Assembly: GCA_019243075.1 (NCBI GenBank)
Contig: JAFAUV010000154.1
Location: 1 to 15,621 of the forward strand
DNA: 15,621 nt
Reading direction: 5' to 3'
Origin: Bradyrhizobium sp.
GTDB lineage: Bacteria; Pseudomonadota; Alphaproteobacteria; Rhizobiales; Xanthobacteraceae
Positions 6,768 through 13,227 of this stretch are shown here, one piece after another (the stretch's first letter is position 1; each line of letters starts with the position of its first letter). The notes beneath the pieces were generated by a model that did no database searches, had not been told where the DNA came from, and saw only the letters and a list, made by a program, of their open reading frames with translations. The position numbers and the translations under genes were made by a program.

Positions 6768-7639
6768 CCGCGTTTCCATACCATGTCTTTCGCCGCGATC
6801 AGCCCGCCGCCGGCGATCAGGATCGCGGCGAGCGCGATGTTGGCGCTGGCCTTGGCGAAGCCGGCGAGAATCAGGAATGCGGTCGAAAGCAATGGCGTCG
6901 CATAGGAGGCCGCGCCCAGCACGCGGATGTCACCGCGCTTCATGCCGATGTCCCAGGCGTAGAACGCGGCCCCCACCGGTCCGACGCCGAGCGCGATGAT
7001 CGCGGCCCATTGCAGCGGCGCGTCGGGCCACACCGTGGTTTCAGCGAGCGCATGCACCAACGCTGCAAGCAGCGCCGTGACCGCGCAAAAGCCCGCGACC
7101 GCCTCCGTCGGCACCGATTTGAGCCGGCGCGACAGCACCGAATAAGCGGCCCAGACAAAGGCTGCGGTGAACGCGGCAAAGAGGCCGGGAATTTGGCCGG
7201 GGGCAAAACTGCCGGTATTGCCGGCAAACAGCAGCACGGTGCCGGACAGTCCAAGCACGGCGCCGAGGACGTGATGTAGGGCGAGCCGCTCGCCGGGCAG
7301 CAGCGAAGAGAACAGGACGATCAGGAGCGGCCAGAGATAATTGAGCAGTCCGGCTTCGGCCGGCGGGGCGAATCGCAGCGCGAGAAAATACAGCGCGTGA
7401 TAGCCGAACAAACCGCCGACGCCAACGATCCAGGCGACCGGCGGTTGCCGCAGCGCCTTGATTGCCTCGCCGCTGCCGATCCAGTTCAGCGCGCAGGTCG
7501 CCGCGCCGATGGCAAACGTCATCGCGGCGAGCTGGAACGCCGGAATCGTTCCGGTCGCGACCGTCATGACCGCGAGCAGCGACCACATCAGGATCGCGGT
7601 GAGACCGATCAGGGTCGCGGTGCGGGAGGTTATCGCCAT
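6764..7639 (-). CDS. EamA family (DMT superfamily) transporter
   Basis: The 291-aa product is an inner-membrane permease of the drug/metabolite transporter superfamily, with about ten hydrophobic segments arranged as two EamA repeats. Repeat one begins TATLIGLTAILMWSLLAVMT; repeat two begins near GQIPGLFAAFTAAFVWAAYSVLSRR. EAGLLNYLWPLLIVLFSSLLPGE is the typical end-of-repeat-one sequence, and ASYATPLLSTAFLILAGF its partner in repeat two. Substrates of this family (amino acids, aromatic compounds, metabolites) cannot be read from sequence. I chose the ATG at 7637-7639; the open frame runs 35 codons further up to 7744, but that stretch lies in a palindromic repeat and encodes a non-membrane Arg-rich peptide. 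No clear Shine-Dalgarno is seen. It may be read through from the reductase gene upstream. Confidence 0.9.
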   Translation of the reverse strand: MAITSRTATLIGLTAILMWSLLAVMTVATGTIPAFQLAAMTFAIGAATCALNWIGSGEAIKALRQPPVAWIVGVGGLFGYHALYFLALRFAPPAEAGLLNYLWPLLIVLFSSLLPGERLALHHVLGAVLGLSGTVLLFAGNTGSFAPGQIPGLFAAFTAAFVWAAYSVLSRRLKSVPTEAVAGFCAVTALLAALVHALAETTVWPDAPLQWAAIIALGVGPVGAAFYAWDIGMKRGDIRVLGAASYATPLLSTAFLILAGFAKASANIALAAILIAGGGLIAAKDMVWKRG

Positions 7640-7748
7640 TGCGGGCGGAGCGAAGCAATTCAGAAGCCGGGAATCAAGAACCGGATTGCTTCCGCCCTCG
7701 CTCTTCCAGCTGCGGCGGACACGGGGTCGCCTCGCTCCTGCCAATGAC
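7637..7748. repeat. REP-like imperfect palindromic repeat between the reductase and EamA genes
   Basis: Both ends carry the CATTG-type ends of a common Bradyrhizobium/Rhodopseudomonas intergenic repeat. The left end reads CATTGCGGGCGGAGCGAAGCA, here shortened to CATTGCGGGCGGAGCGAAGC (7637-7656). The right end reads TCGCTCCTGCCAATGACG (7732-7749). An internal GAAGC-CGG/CCG-GATTGCTTC segment lies in the middle (about 7660-7690). The repeat fills nearly the whole gap and its left end includes the EamA start codon. The family assignment is from memory. Confidence 0.65.
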
Positions 7749-7756
7749 GGGGAATA

Positions 7757-8482
7757 TCAGGCGTGATACTGCCCGCCATTCACGGTCAGCGTCGATCCCG
7801 TGATGAAGCCGGCGTCGTCCGCCGCCAGAAACAGCACGGCGCGCGCGATCTCCTCGGGCTCGCCGAGCCGGTTGACCGGAATCTGCGGGATCACGTTCTT
7901 TTCCAGCTCTTCCTTTGGCACCGCCTGCACCATCTCCGTGTTGATATAGCCGGGCGCGATCACGTTCACGGTGATGCCGCCCTTGGCGTTCTCAAGCGCG
8001 AGCGCCTTGGTGAAGCCGATGTCGCCGGCCTTGGCCGCGGAATAATTGACCTGGCCGAACTGGCCCTTCTGGCCGTTGATCGAGGAGATGTTGATCACAC
8101 GGCCGAACTTACGCTCACGCATCCCCTCGATGACGTTGCGGGTCATGTTGAACAGCGAACCGAGATTGGTGTTGATCACCGCGTTCCACTGATCGAGCGT
8201 CATCTTGTGGAAGGCGGTGTCGCGGGTGATGCCGGCATTGTTGACGAGCACGTCGATGGGGCCGAGTTCCGCCTCGACCTTCTTGACGCCGTCGGCGCAG
8301 GCCTCGAATGACGCCACGTCCCATTTGTAGACGGGAACGCCGGTCTCGGCCTTGAACTTCTCCGCTGCGGCGTCGTTGCCGGCATAGCTTGCCGCAACCT
8401 TGTAGCCGGCACCGTTCAGCGCCTTGCTGATCGCCGCGCCAATTCCCCGTGTACCGCCTGTCACCAATGCCACGCGTGCCAT
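7757..8482 (-). CDS. phbB: Acetoacetyl-CoA reductase (NADPH)
   Basis: This short-chain dehydrogenase reduces acetoacetyl-CoA to (R)-3-hydroxybutyryl-CoA, the monomer for polyhydroxybutyrate. ATG at 8480-8482 is preceded by AAGGA six bases upstream and gives 241 aa, the normal length; an upstream in-frame ATG would add ten residues. The cofactor loop is GGTRGIG (9-15), followed by NNAG (81-84) and the catalytic triad Ser134, Tyr147, Lys151 within SSINGQKGQFGQVNYSAAKAG. The GQKGQFGQ segment is specific to PhaB-type reductases and separates it from FabG. The C-terminus TGSTLTVNGGQYHA is also typical. It lies downstream of the thiolase gene but behind a terminator and with its own promoter-like sequence. 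Another common symbol is phaB. Confidence 0.95.
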   Translation of the reverse strand: MARVALVTGGTRGIGAAISKALNGAGYKVAASYAGNDAAAEKFKAETGVPVYKWDVASFEACADGVKKVEAELGPIDVLVNNAGITRDTAFHKMTLDQWNAVINTNLGSLFNMTRNVIEGMRERKFGRVINISSINGQKGQFGQVNYSAAKAGDIGFTKALALENAKGGITVNVIAPGYINTEMVQAVPKEELEKNVIPQIPVNRLGEPEEIARAVLFLAADDAGFITGSTLTVNGGQYHA

Positions 8483-8535
8483 GTCGAATCCTTCCCTTGG
8501 AAATTTCTGCACTCGGTTTCTTGTTGTAGCTGCGG

Positions 8536-8563
8536 ATTATGCGAGCGGTTTGAACAACATCAA
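8536..8563 (-). promoter_or_regulatory. Possible promoter of the acetoacetyl-CoA reductase gene
   Basis: On the minus strand TTGATG (8563-8558) and CATAAT (8541-8536) are 16 bp apart, a fair sigma-70-like pair with a five-of-six -10. It starts directly after the thiolase terminator and would give a leader of about 45 nt before the ATG at 8482. Confidence 0.5.
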
Positions 8564-8564
8564 G

Positions 8565-8593
8565 AAAAAACGCCCGGAAAGTGATTCCGGGCG
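8565..8593 (-). terminator. Intrinsic terminator after the thiolase gene
   Basis: Read on the minus strand, CGCCCGGAA and TTCCGGGCG form a perfect 9-bp GC-rich stem with a five-base loop, followed at once by six T residues (8570-8565). This is a classic Rho-independent terminator, 130 bp downstream of the thiolase stop codon. Confidence 0.9.
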
Positions 8594-8723
8594 CTTCTCC
8601 TAGATCAGCAATGTGCAGTTGCGAAGAGAAAATATTTTCCAATCACGCCTAGATTTTAGTCGCGTGCGGCGCACGCTCAAGTCTTGCGGCGCGGGTCCAT
8701 TTGTCTCGTGCCATGCAGCTCTG

Positions 8724-9902
8724 TCAGTCCCGTGCCAGGCACATCGCGATACCCATGCCGCCGCCGATGCAAAGCGTGGCAAGGCCCTTCTTGGAATCGC
8801 GCTTCTGCATTTCGTGCAGCAGCGTCACCAGGACGCGGGCGCCGGACGCGCCAATCGGATGACCGAGCGCGATCGCGCCGCCATTGACGTTGACCTTGGA
8901 AGTGTCCCAGCCGAGGTCCTTGTTGACGGCGCAGGCCTGCGCCGCAAAGGCTTCGTTGGCCTCGATCAGATCGAGATCGCTGGCGCTCCAGCCGGCCTTT
9001 TTCAGCGCCGAACGCGACGCCGGAATCGGGCCGGTGCCCATGATCTTCGGATCGACGCCGGCCTGGCCCCAGGCCACGATGCGCGCGAGCGGCTTCTTGC
9101 CTTCCTTGGCCGCCTGCTTGGCGGTCATCAGCACGACGGCCGCCGCGCCGTCATTGATGCCCGACGCGCTGCCCGCGGTGACCGTGCCGTCCTTCTCGAA
9201 GGCGGGCTTCAGCTTGGCCATCGCGTCGAGGGTTGCGCCATGGCGCGGATATTCGTCGTCGGAGACGACGATATCGCCCTTGCGGGTCTTGATGGTGACC
9301 GGGATGATCTCGTCCTTGAACTTGCCGGCCTTCTGCGCCGCTTCCGCCTTGTGCTGGGAAGCGACCGCGAACTCATCCTGCTGGGTGCGGGTGATCTGAT
9401 ACTGCTTGGCCACATTCTCCGCCGTGTTGCCCATGTGATAGCCGTTGAAGGCATCCCACAGCCCGTCCTTGAGCATGGTGTCAACGAGGTCGAGCGAGCC
9501 CATCTTGACGCCGCCGCGCAGGTGCTGGGCGTGCGGGGCCATGCTCATCGATTCCTGGCCGCCGGCGACGACGATTTCCGAATCGCCATTGAGCAGCGCC
9601 TGGTAGCCGAGCGCGACCGAGCGCAGGCCCGAGCCGCAAAGCTGGTTGACGCCCCAGGCCGGGCTTTCGACCGGCACGCCGGCGGAGATCGAAGCCTGTC
9701 GGGCCGGGTTCTGGCCCTGCGCCGCGGTCAGGATCTGACCCATGATGACTTCGGACACGCGGGCCGGCTCGACGCCCGCGCGCTCCAGCGCAGCCCTGAT
9801 GGCGATCGCGCCGAGATCGTGCGCCGACATGGTGGCGAACGCACCGTTGAAACTTCCGACCGGGGTGCGGGCGGCGGCGACGATGACGACATCGTCTGAC
9901 AT
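8724..9902 (-). CDS. phbA: Acetyl-CoA C-acetyltransferase (biosynthetic thiolase)
   Basis: The enzyme condenses two acetyl-CoA to acetoacetyl-CoA, the first step of PHB synthesis. I chose the ATG at 9900-9902: AGGAG lies six bases upstream, the product is 392 aa as usual for the family, and conservation starts at once (MSDDVVIVAAARTPVGSF). Active-site residues are Cys89 in NQLCGSG, His348 in GHPIGASGAR (347-356) and Cys378 in CIGGGMG. Other signatures are GGQESMS (114-120), GNTAENVA (158-165) and EANEAFAAQ (314-322). The gene is divergent from phaR across a 422-bp gap holding possible PhaR sites. Degradative thiolase paralogues look similar, but the adjacent reductase and PhaR support the PHB role. 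Also named phaA or atoB. Confidence 0.95.
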   Translation of the reverse strand: MSDDVVIVAAARTPVGSFNGAFATMSAHDLGAIAIRAALERAGVEPARVSEVIMGQILTAAQGQNPARQASISAGVPVESPAWGVNQLCGSGLRSVALGYQALLNGDSEIVVAGGQESMSMAPHAQHLRGGVKMGSLDLVDTMLKDGLWDAFNGYHMGNTAENVAKQYQITRTQQDEFAVASQHKAEAAQKAGKFKDEIIPVTIKTRKGDIVVSDDEYPRHGATLDAMAKLKPAFEKDGTVTAGSASGINDGAAAVVLMTAKQAAKEGKKPLARIVAWGQAGVDPKIMGTGPIPASRSALKKAGWSASDLDLIEANEAFAAQACAVNKDLGWDTSKVNVNGGAIALGHPIGASGARVLVTLLHEMQKRDSKKGLATLCIGGGMGIAMCLARD

Positions 9903-9983
9903 GGGCATCTCCTGAGCTTGGGTCTTTGGGGCGAGGGTTCTTAATCCGGGGCGGGCGCCGGAAGGCGGGGCCAGTCTCCCTGT

Positions 9984-10030
9984 TATCCTGTTAACGCGGT
10001 TGACGCATGTCAACGGCGGGGCTGGATAAT
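9984..10030. promoter_or_regulatory. Back-to-back promoter-like elements (thiolase left, phaR right)
   Basis: GTTGAC-GCAT-GTCAAC (9999-10014) is a perfect dyad whose arms are TTGAC boxes facing opposite ways. Leftward: TTGACA (10013-10008), then AGGATA (9989-9984) at 18 bp. Rightward: TTGACG (10000-10005), then GATAAT (10025-10030) at 19 bp. The leftward one would give a thiolase leader of about 75 nt; the rightward one a long phaR leader of nearly 290 nt. Confidence 0.45.
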
Positions 10031-10165
10031 TGTGCGGGCCACATCATCACTTCGGCGCGGTCCTGGTCTGCCCCGGCGGGATGTCGCCTCGCCGGCGCGG
10101 AATGTCCTGCAGGCGCCTCTCGCAAGCCGGCGCTCGCTGTCGGGGTGGATCGGTTTCTTCGCATC

Positions 10166-10194
10166 GCACAAAAAATGCTGCGCAAAAAATGCGC
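10166..10194. promoter_or_regulatory. Candidate PhaR operator, upstream cluster
   Basis: GCA-CAAAAAA-TGC (10166-10178) is followed directly by GCGCA-AAAAA-TGCGC (10180-10194), a perfect dyad. TGC/GCA dyads are the kind of site reported for PhaR of Paracoccus and Rhodobacter. Binding by this PhaR is inferred, not shown. Confidence 0.4.
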
Positions 10195-10259
10195 GGAAAT
10201 TAACCGTGGTGCACAAAACGGTAGCGGAGGCCCTTTGAAAATGTTTAGTTTGTTGCAGA

Positions 10260-10284
10260 TGCGCAGCGCATTGCCCTGCGGCAA
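10260..10284. promoter_or_regulatory. Candidate PhaR operator, downstream cluster
   Basis: TGCGC-A-GCGCA (10260-10270) and TTGCC-CTGC-GGCAA (10271-10284) are adjacent perfect dyads 40-65 bp before the phaR start codon. Their position would suit autorepression. Confidence 0.4.
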
Positions 10285-10324
10285 CGCCGTCGGGTTCCCT
10301 TCTCGTTTTGCAGGTGTGAACCCC

Positions 10325-10921
10325 ATGGCCAAATCAGACCACCCCACAACCATCAAGAAATATGCGAACCGGCGGCTCTATAATACCGGCACCAGCACCT
10401 ATGTGACGCTGGAAGATCTGGCGGCGATGGTGAAGCAGGGCGAGGACTTCCTCGTCTACGACGCCAAGACCGGCGACGACATCACCCGTTCGGTGCTGGC
10501 ACAGATCATCTTCGAGCAGGAGAACAAGGCCGGCCAAAATCTGCTGCCGACCACCTTCCTGCGCCAGCTCATCCGCTTCTATGGCGACAGCATGCAGATG
10601 GTGGTGCCGAAATATCTCGAGCAATCGATCGACACGCTGACACGCGAGCAGGAAAAATTCCGCAAGCAGATCGCCGACACCTTCAGCGGCACGCCCTTTG
10701 CGCCCCTGGAAGAACAGGTCCGCCGCAACATGGAATTATTCCAGCAGACGTTCTCGATGTTCAAGCCGTTCGCTCCCTCGCGCACCGGCGCGGTGAGCGA
10801 AGTGACCAAATCGTCGGAAGCCGCGCCGGAAAACGACAACATCGACGACCTGCGCCGCCAGATGAAGGAAATGCAGGAGCGGCTCGAGCGCATGTCGAAC
10901 GAGCCGAAGAAGGAGGAGTGA
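10325..10921 (+). CDS. phaR: Polyhydroxyalkanoate synthesis repressor PhaR
   Basis: PhaR binds DNA upstream of phasin and PHB genes and is released by binding to nascent PHB granules, so it matches phasin supply to polymer. The 198-aa product starts at ATG 10325; an in-frame ATG at 10007 would add 106 residues without conservation. The N-terminal DNA-binding domain begins with the hallmark TIKKYANRRLYNTGTSTYVTL (9-29), continuing DLAAMVKQGEDFLVYDAKTG (31-50). The second domain (about 50-125) has ITRSVLAQIIFEQE (53-66) and FLRQLIRFYGDSMQ (78-91). The C-terminal third holds RRNMELFQQTFSMFKPF (133-149) and a charged coiled-coil-like helix (172-192), which could mediate oligomerisation. Likely autoregulated through the dyads before its start. 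Convergent with the EAL gene downstream. Also called phbF or aniA. Confidence 0.95.
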   Translation: MAKSDHPTTIKKYANRRLYNTGTSTYVTLEDLAAMVKQGEDFLVYDAKTGDDITRSVLAQIIFEQENKAGQNLLPTTFLRQLIRFYGDSMQMVVPKYLEQSIDTLTREQEKFRKQIADTFSGTPFAPLEEQVRRNMELFQQTFSMFKPFAPSRTGAVSEVTKSSEAAPENDNIDDLRRQMKEMQERLERMSNEPKKEE

Positions 10922-11029
10922 GCAGCATCTGGAGTGTGCAGCATCTCAAAGACGCTCCTCCGCTGTCGCCACTCACTCTGCCCTCGACGACACCGAGTTA
11001 GTTCGTGCAGCTTACCCCACCCTTTGTAA

Positions 11030-12721
11030 CTAACCCACCTTCGGCATCGCCTGCGCAGCGACGGCCCAAGGCCGCTCCGCCCGCGCCAGGCCGATCAGCC
11101 GGCCCTGGATGTAGTCGCAGCCCCAGTCGCGCAGCATCGCGGCCGATTCTTCGTCCTGCACCCATTCGGCGACGGTCTTGATTCCGAGTCGTCGCGCCAG
11201 GTCGATCAGCGTCTGCACGAAGGCGCGATCATCGGCGGAGTGCGCGACATTCTGCACAAAGGCGCCATCGATTTTCACGATGTCGACGCCGAGCTTGCGC
11301 AGGTTGCGGAACGAGGTGTAGCCGGCGCCGAAATCGTCGATCGCGATCCGGCTGCCGAAATTTTTCAGCCGCGTCACGAAGCCGCGCAAATCGTCGATGT
11401 CCTGGATCGCGACGGTCTCGGTGATCTCGACGATCAGCCGCTCGGCGACGCCGGGATGGGCGCGCATCAAGGATTCAATCGAGGCCCACCAATCCGGGTC
11501 CATGGTGGTGTCGGGCGAAATGTTGAGGCTGAGCTCGACGCCAGGAGAAGCGGCAAGCTCGGCGACCACGAGATCGAGCACGCGATGGTCGACGAGCCTG
11601 ATCAGCCCGAGCCGCTCGGCGACCGGCACGATGTCGGGGGCGAGCAGCACCCGCCCGTCATTCTGCTCCATCCGGACCAGGCACTCATAGAACGCGTTGT
11701 CGCGCGATCTTGTCGCCACGACCGGCTCATAGGCCATCACGATGCGCCGCTCGTTGAGAGCGGTGACGATCTCGTCGGTGACGCGGATGTTGACGCGGCG
11801 CTGGGCGTCGCGCTCGACGTTCGGCTTCCACGCCAGGAACGAGCCGGCGCGGCGGCGCTTGGCGCTGTCAAGCATCTCCTGCGCGCGGTTGACCGCTTCA
11901 TCGGTGGAGCGCGCGTAACGCGGGATGCTCACGCCGCCGATCGAGGCCGTCACCGAGACCGGGCCGGAGCGCGTCGGCACCACCTCATCGCGCACTGCCG
12001 CAAGGAAGCGTTCGGCCGCGACGTTCACATCATCGACGGTGCAGTTCTTCAGGATCAGGCCGAACTTGTTGCCGGAGAAACGGCCGAGCACATCGCCGCC
12101 GCGCAGGCGCACGCGGACGCGCCTCGCAATTTCCGAAATCACGGCGTCCGCGACATCGAAGCCGAAGGCGTCGTTGACCCGCGCCAGATGATCGATCCCG
12201 ATCAGGAGGAAGGCGCTGGCGGAGCGAAAGCGTCGGGTTTCCTCGATCGCTTCGGCAAGGGCTGCAATCAGATGCGTGCGATTGAGCTCGCCGGTCAACG
12301 GATCGTGCCGCGACAGCTTCATCAGCTCCTCGTCGCGGGCGCGGCGTTCGTTGTTGATGCGGACGATACCTTGCGCGCGCAAGGGCTTGCCGTCCGGGCC
12401 CGCAAACCAGCAGCCGGTCTCCTCGATCCAGGTGATCGGCGCCGATGTCGAGGCGCGCACGCCGTATTCGATCCGGTAGGGCGTGCCGTCGCCGCCGTGA
12501 GCGGCGGGCGAAAGTGTCAGCGCTTCACCGCGGATCGAGCCCCTGGGCTCGATCCATTTGGCAAATTCGGCCCCGCTCGACACCGCCTCGCGCGGAATAT
12601 CGGGAAACACCGCGCCCAGATGATCGCTCCAGGCGATGCTGTCGCTTGCGATATCCCAGGCAAAGGCGGCCTGGCCGAGAGAGGCGAGAATGGTCGAGGT
12701 CTGCGGAGATGCGGCTGTCAC
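11030..12721 (-). CDS. GGDEF-EAL protein, probable c-di-GMP phosphodiesterase
   Basis: The 563-aa protein has a PAS-like N-terminal region (about 10-125; FAWDIASDSIAWSDHLGAVFP), a GGDEF domain starting HDPLTGELNR (139-148), and a C-terminal EAL domain. The GGDEF signature reads SGNKF (216-220), so cyclase activity is very unlikely; a regulatory GTP-binding role cannot be excluded. The EAL triplet reads ECL (346-348), but the positions needed for catalysis in EAL enzymes are kept: Glu346, Asn400, Glu432, Asp462-Asp463 (DDFGAGYTS), Lys483 (VKID), Glu519 and Gln539. It probably hydrolyses c-di-GMP. I chose GTG at 12721 because GAGG lies five bases upstream; in-frame ATGs at 12769 and 12796 lack ribosome binding sites. 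No membrane segment is seen, so it is likely cytoplasmic. Convergent with phaR. Confidence 0.88.
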   Translation of the reverse strand: MTAASPQTSTILASLGQAAFAWDIASDSIAWSDHLGAVFPDIPREAVSSGAEFAKWIEPRGSIRGEALTLSPAAHGGDGTPYRIEYGVRASTSAPITWIEETGCWFAGPDGKPLRAQGIVRINNERRARDEELMKLSRHDPLTGELNRTHLIAALAEAIEETRRFRSASAFLLIGIDHLARVNDAFGFDVADAVISEIARRVRVRLRGGDVLGRFSGNKFGLILKNCTVDDVNVAAERFLAAVRDEVVPTRSGPVSVTASIGGVSIPRYARSTDEAVNRAQEMLDSAKRRRAGSFLAWKPNVERDAQRRVNIRVTDEIVTALNERRIVMAYEPVVATRSRDNAFYECLVRMEQNDGRVLLAPDIVPVAERLGLIRLVDHRVLDLVVAELAASPGVELSLNISPDTTMDPDWWASIESLMRAHPGVAERLIVEITETVAIQDIDDLRGFVTRLKNFGSRIAIDDFGAGYTSFRNLRKLGVDIVKIDGAFVQNVAHSADDRAFVQTLIDLARRLGIKTVAEWVQDEESAAMLRDWGCDYIQGRLIGLARAERPWAVAAQAMPKVG

Positions 12722-12820
12722 ATTCGCCTCGTTTCGGGACACTGGCCAATGACCGCCAGGTGATTCCATGGCTAGGATAGGGCCTGTTTGGCCCAAATTC
12801 CTAAACGAAGTTCATAAATA

Positions 12821-12852
12821 TTCCGGAAACCACGTTTCGTGGTGCGCCGGAA
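12821..12852. promoter_or_regulatory. Nested inverted repeat between the EAL gene and the 97-aa gene
   Basis: Outer arms TTCCGG/CCGGAA (12821-12826, 12847-12852) enclose inner arms ACCACG/CGTGGT (12829-12843) with a TTT loop. It sits about 100 bp before the EAL start on one side and 80 bp before the hypothetical gene on the other. It could be an operator or an RNA hairpin. A second inverted pair, CAAACCG (12889-12895) and CGGTTTG (12925-12931), lies just before the 97-aa gene. Confidence 0.4.
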
Positions 12853-12933
12853 CGATCGCCAGCGGAAGTGGTATGTTGTTTGCGGAATCAAACCGTAGCA
12901 GGGGCCGGGTGTCCCAGAATGTGACGGTTTGCA

Positions 12934-13227
12934 ATGTCCAGCTTCTACCGGCAGGAAATAGAAGACGGCGTCTTCGAGGACGTCGGCGCTGCCTGCGTCG
13001 AGCTCGTGCCCGTTGCCCCGATGCTGTGCCAAGCGCCGAAGCTGGCGCGGTCGCGTCCGAATGCTAGCTTTGTCGCACAGCTCATTGCGACCGCAGAACA
13101 GGACCCGCAAACCCGCCAGCAGCGGCGCGCCGCGCCTGCCGACGCACTCTCCGCCTATTCGGCGCAGGAACGCCAGCTTCGCCGCGACAGCGCGGCAAGA
13201 CCCGTCAATCTGGAAAAAGCCGCTTAA
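12934..13227 (+). CDS. Conserved hypothetical protein, 97 aa
   Basis: I do not know a function for this gene. It looks real: conserved-type sequence, and related small proteins are familiar to me from Bradyrhizobium and other Rhizobiales. The first part is QEIEDGVFEDVGAACVELVP (7-26), mildly hydrophobic with a Cys. The second part carries ASFVAQLIATAEQDPQTRQQ (44-63) followed by RRAAPADALSAY (64-75), a motif I recall in several Rhizobiales hypothetical proteins as FxAQLIA..PQTR.RRR..P.EA...Y. There is no signal peptide or membrane helix. The ribosome binding site before ATG 12934 is weak. Its TAA overlaps the stop of the convergent membrane-protein gene within the shared TTAA at 13224-13227. 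Confidence 0.75.
   Translation: MSSFYRQEIEDGVFEDVGAACVELVPVAPMLCQAPKLARSRPNASFVAQLIATAEQDPQTRQQRRAAPADALSAYSAQERQLRRDSAARPVNLEKAA

Larger units (their letters stand above)
9903..10324. promoter_or_regulatory. Divergent 422-bp control region between the thiolase gene and phaR
   Basis: There is no gene here: the open frames across it lack conserved content and ribosome binding sites. It holds back-to-back -35-like boxes at 9999-10014 and two clusters of TGC/GCA dyads (10166-10194 and 10260-10284). A further dyad ACCGT/ACGGT lies near 10203-10222. The layout fits joint control of PHB synthesis and of phaR itself. Confidence 0.55.

Noticed and set aside
8613..9899. 428-aa frame antisense to the thiolase gene
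   Set aside because: No family signature or ribosome binding site, and it crosses from the intergenic region into a fully conserved thiolase.
10007..10324. 106-residue N-terminal extension of PhaR
   Set aside because: The extension is unconserved in character, overlaps likely promoter and operator dyads, and PhaR proteins start near the KKYANRRLYNT motif.
10997..11034. GTTAGTT/AACTAAC dyad between phaR and the EAL gene as a terminator
   Set aside because: The arms are AT-rich, only 7 bp, 24 bases apart and lack a T-run, so they are too weak to call; the convergent pair has no clear terminator.
11240..12763. 507-aa frame antisense to the GGDEF-EAL gene
   Set aside because: Shadow frame rich in His, Asp and Arg; the opposite strand carries the clear EAL catalytic residues.
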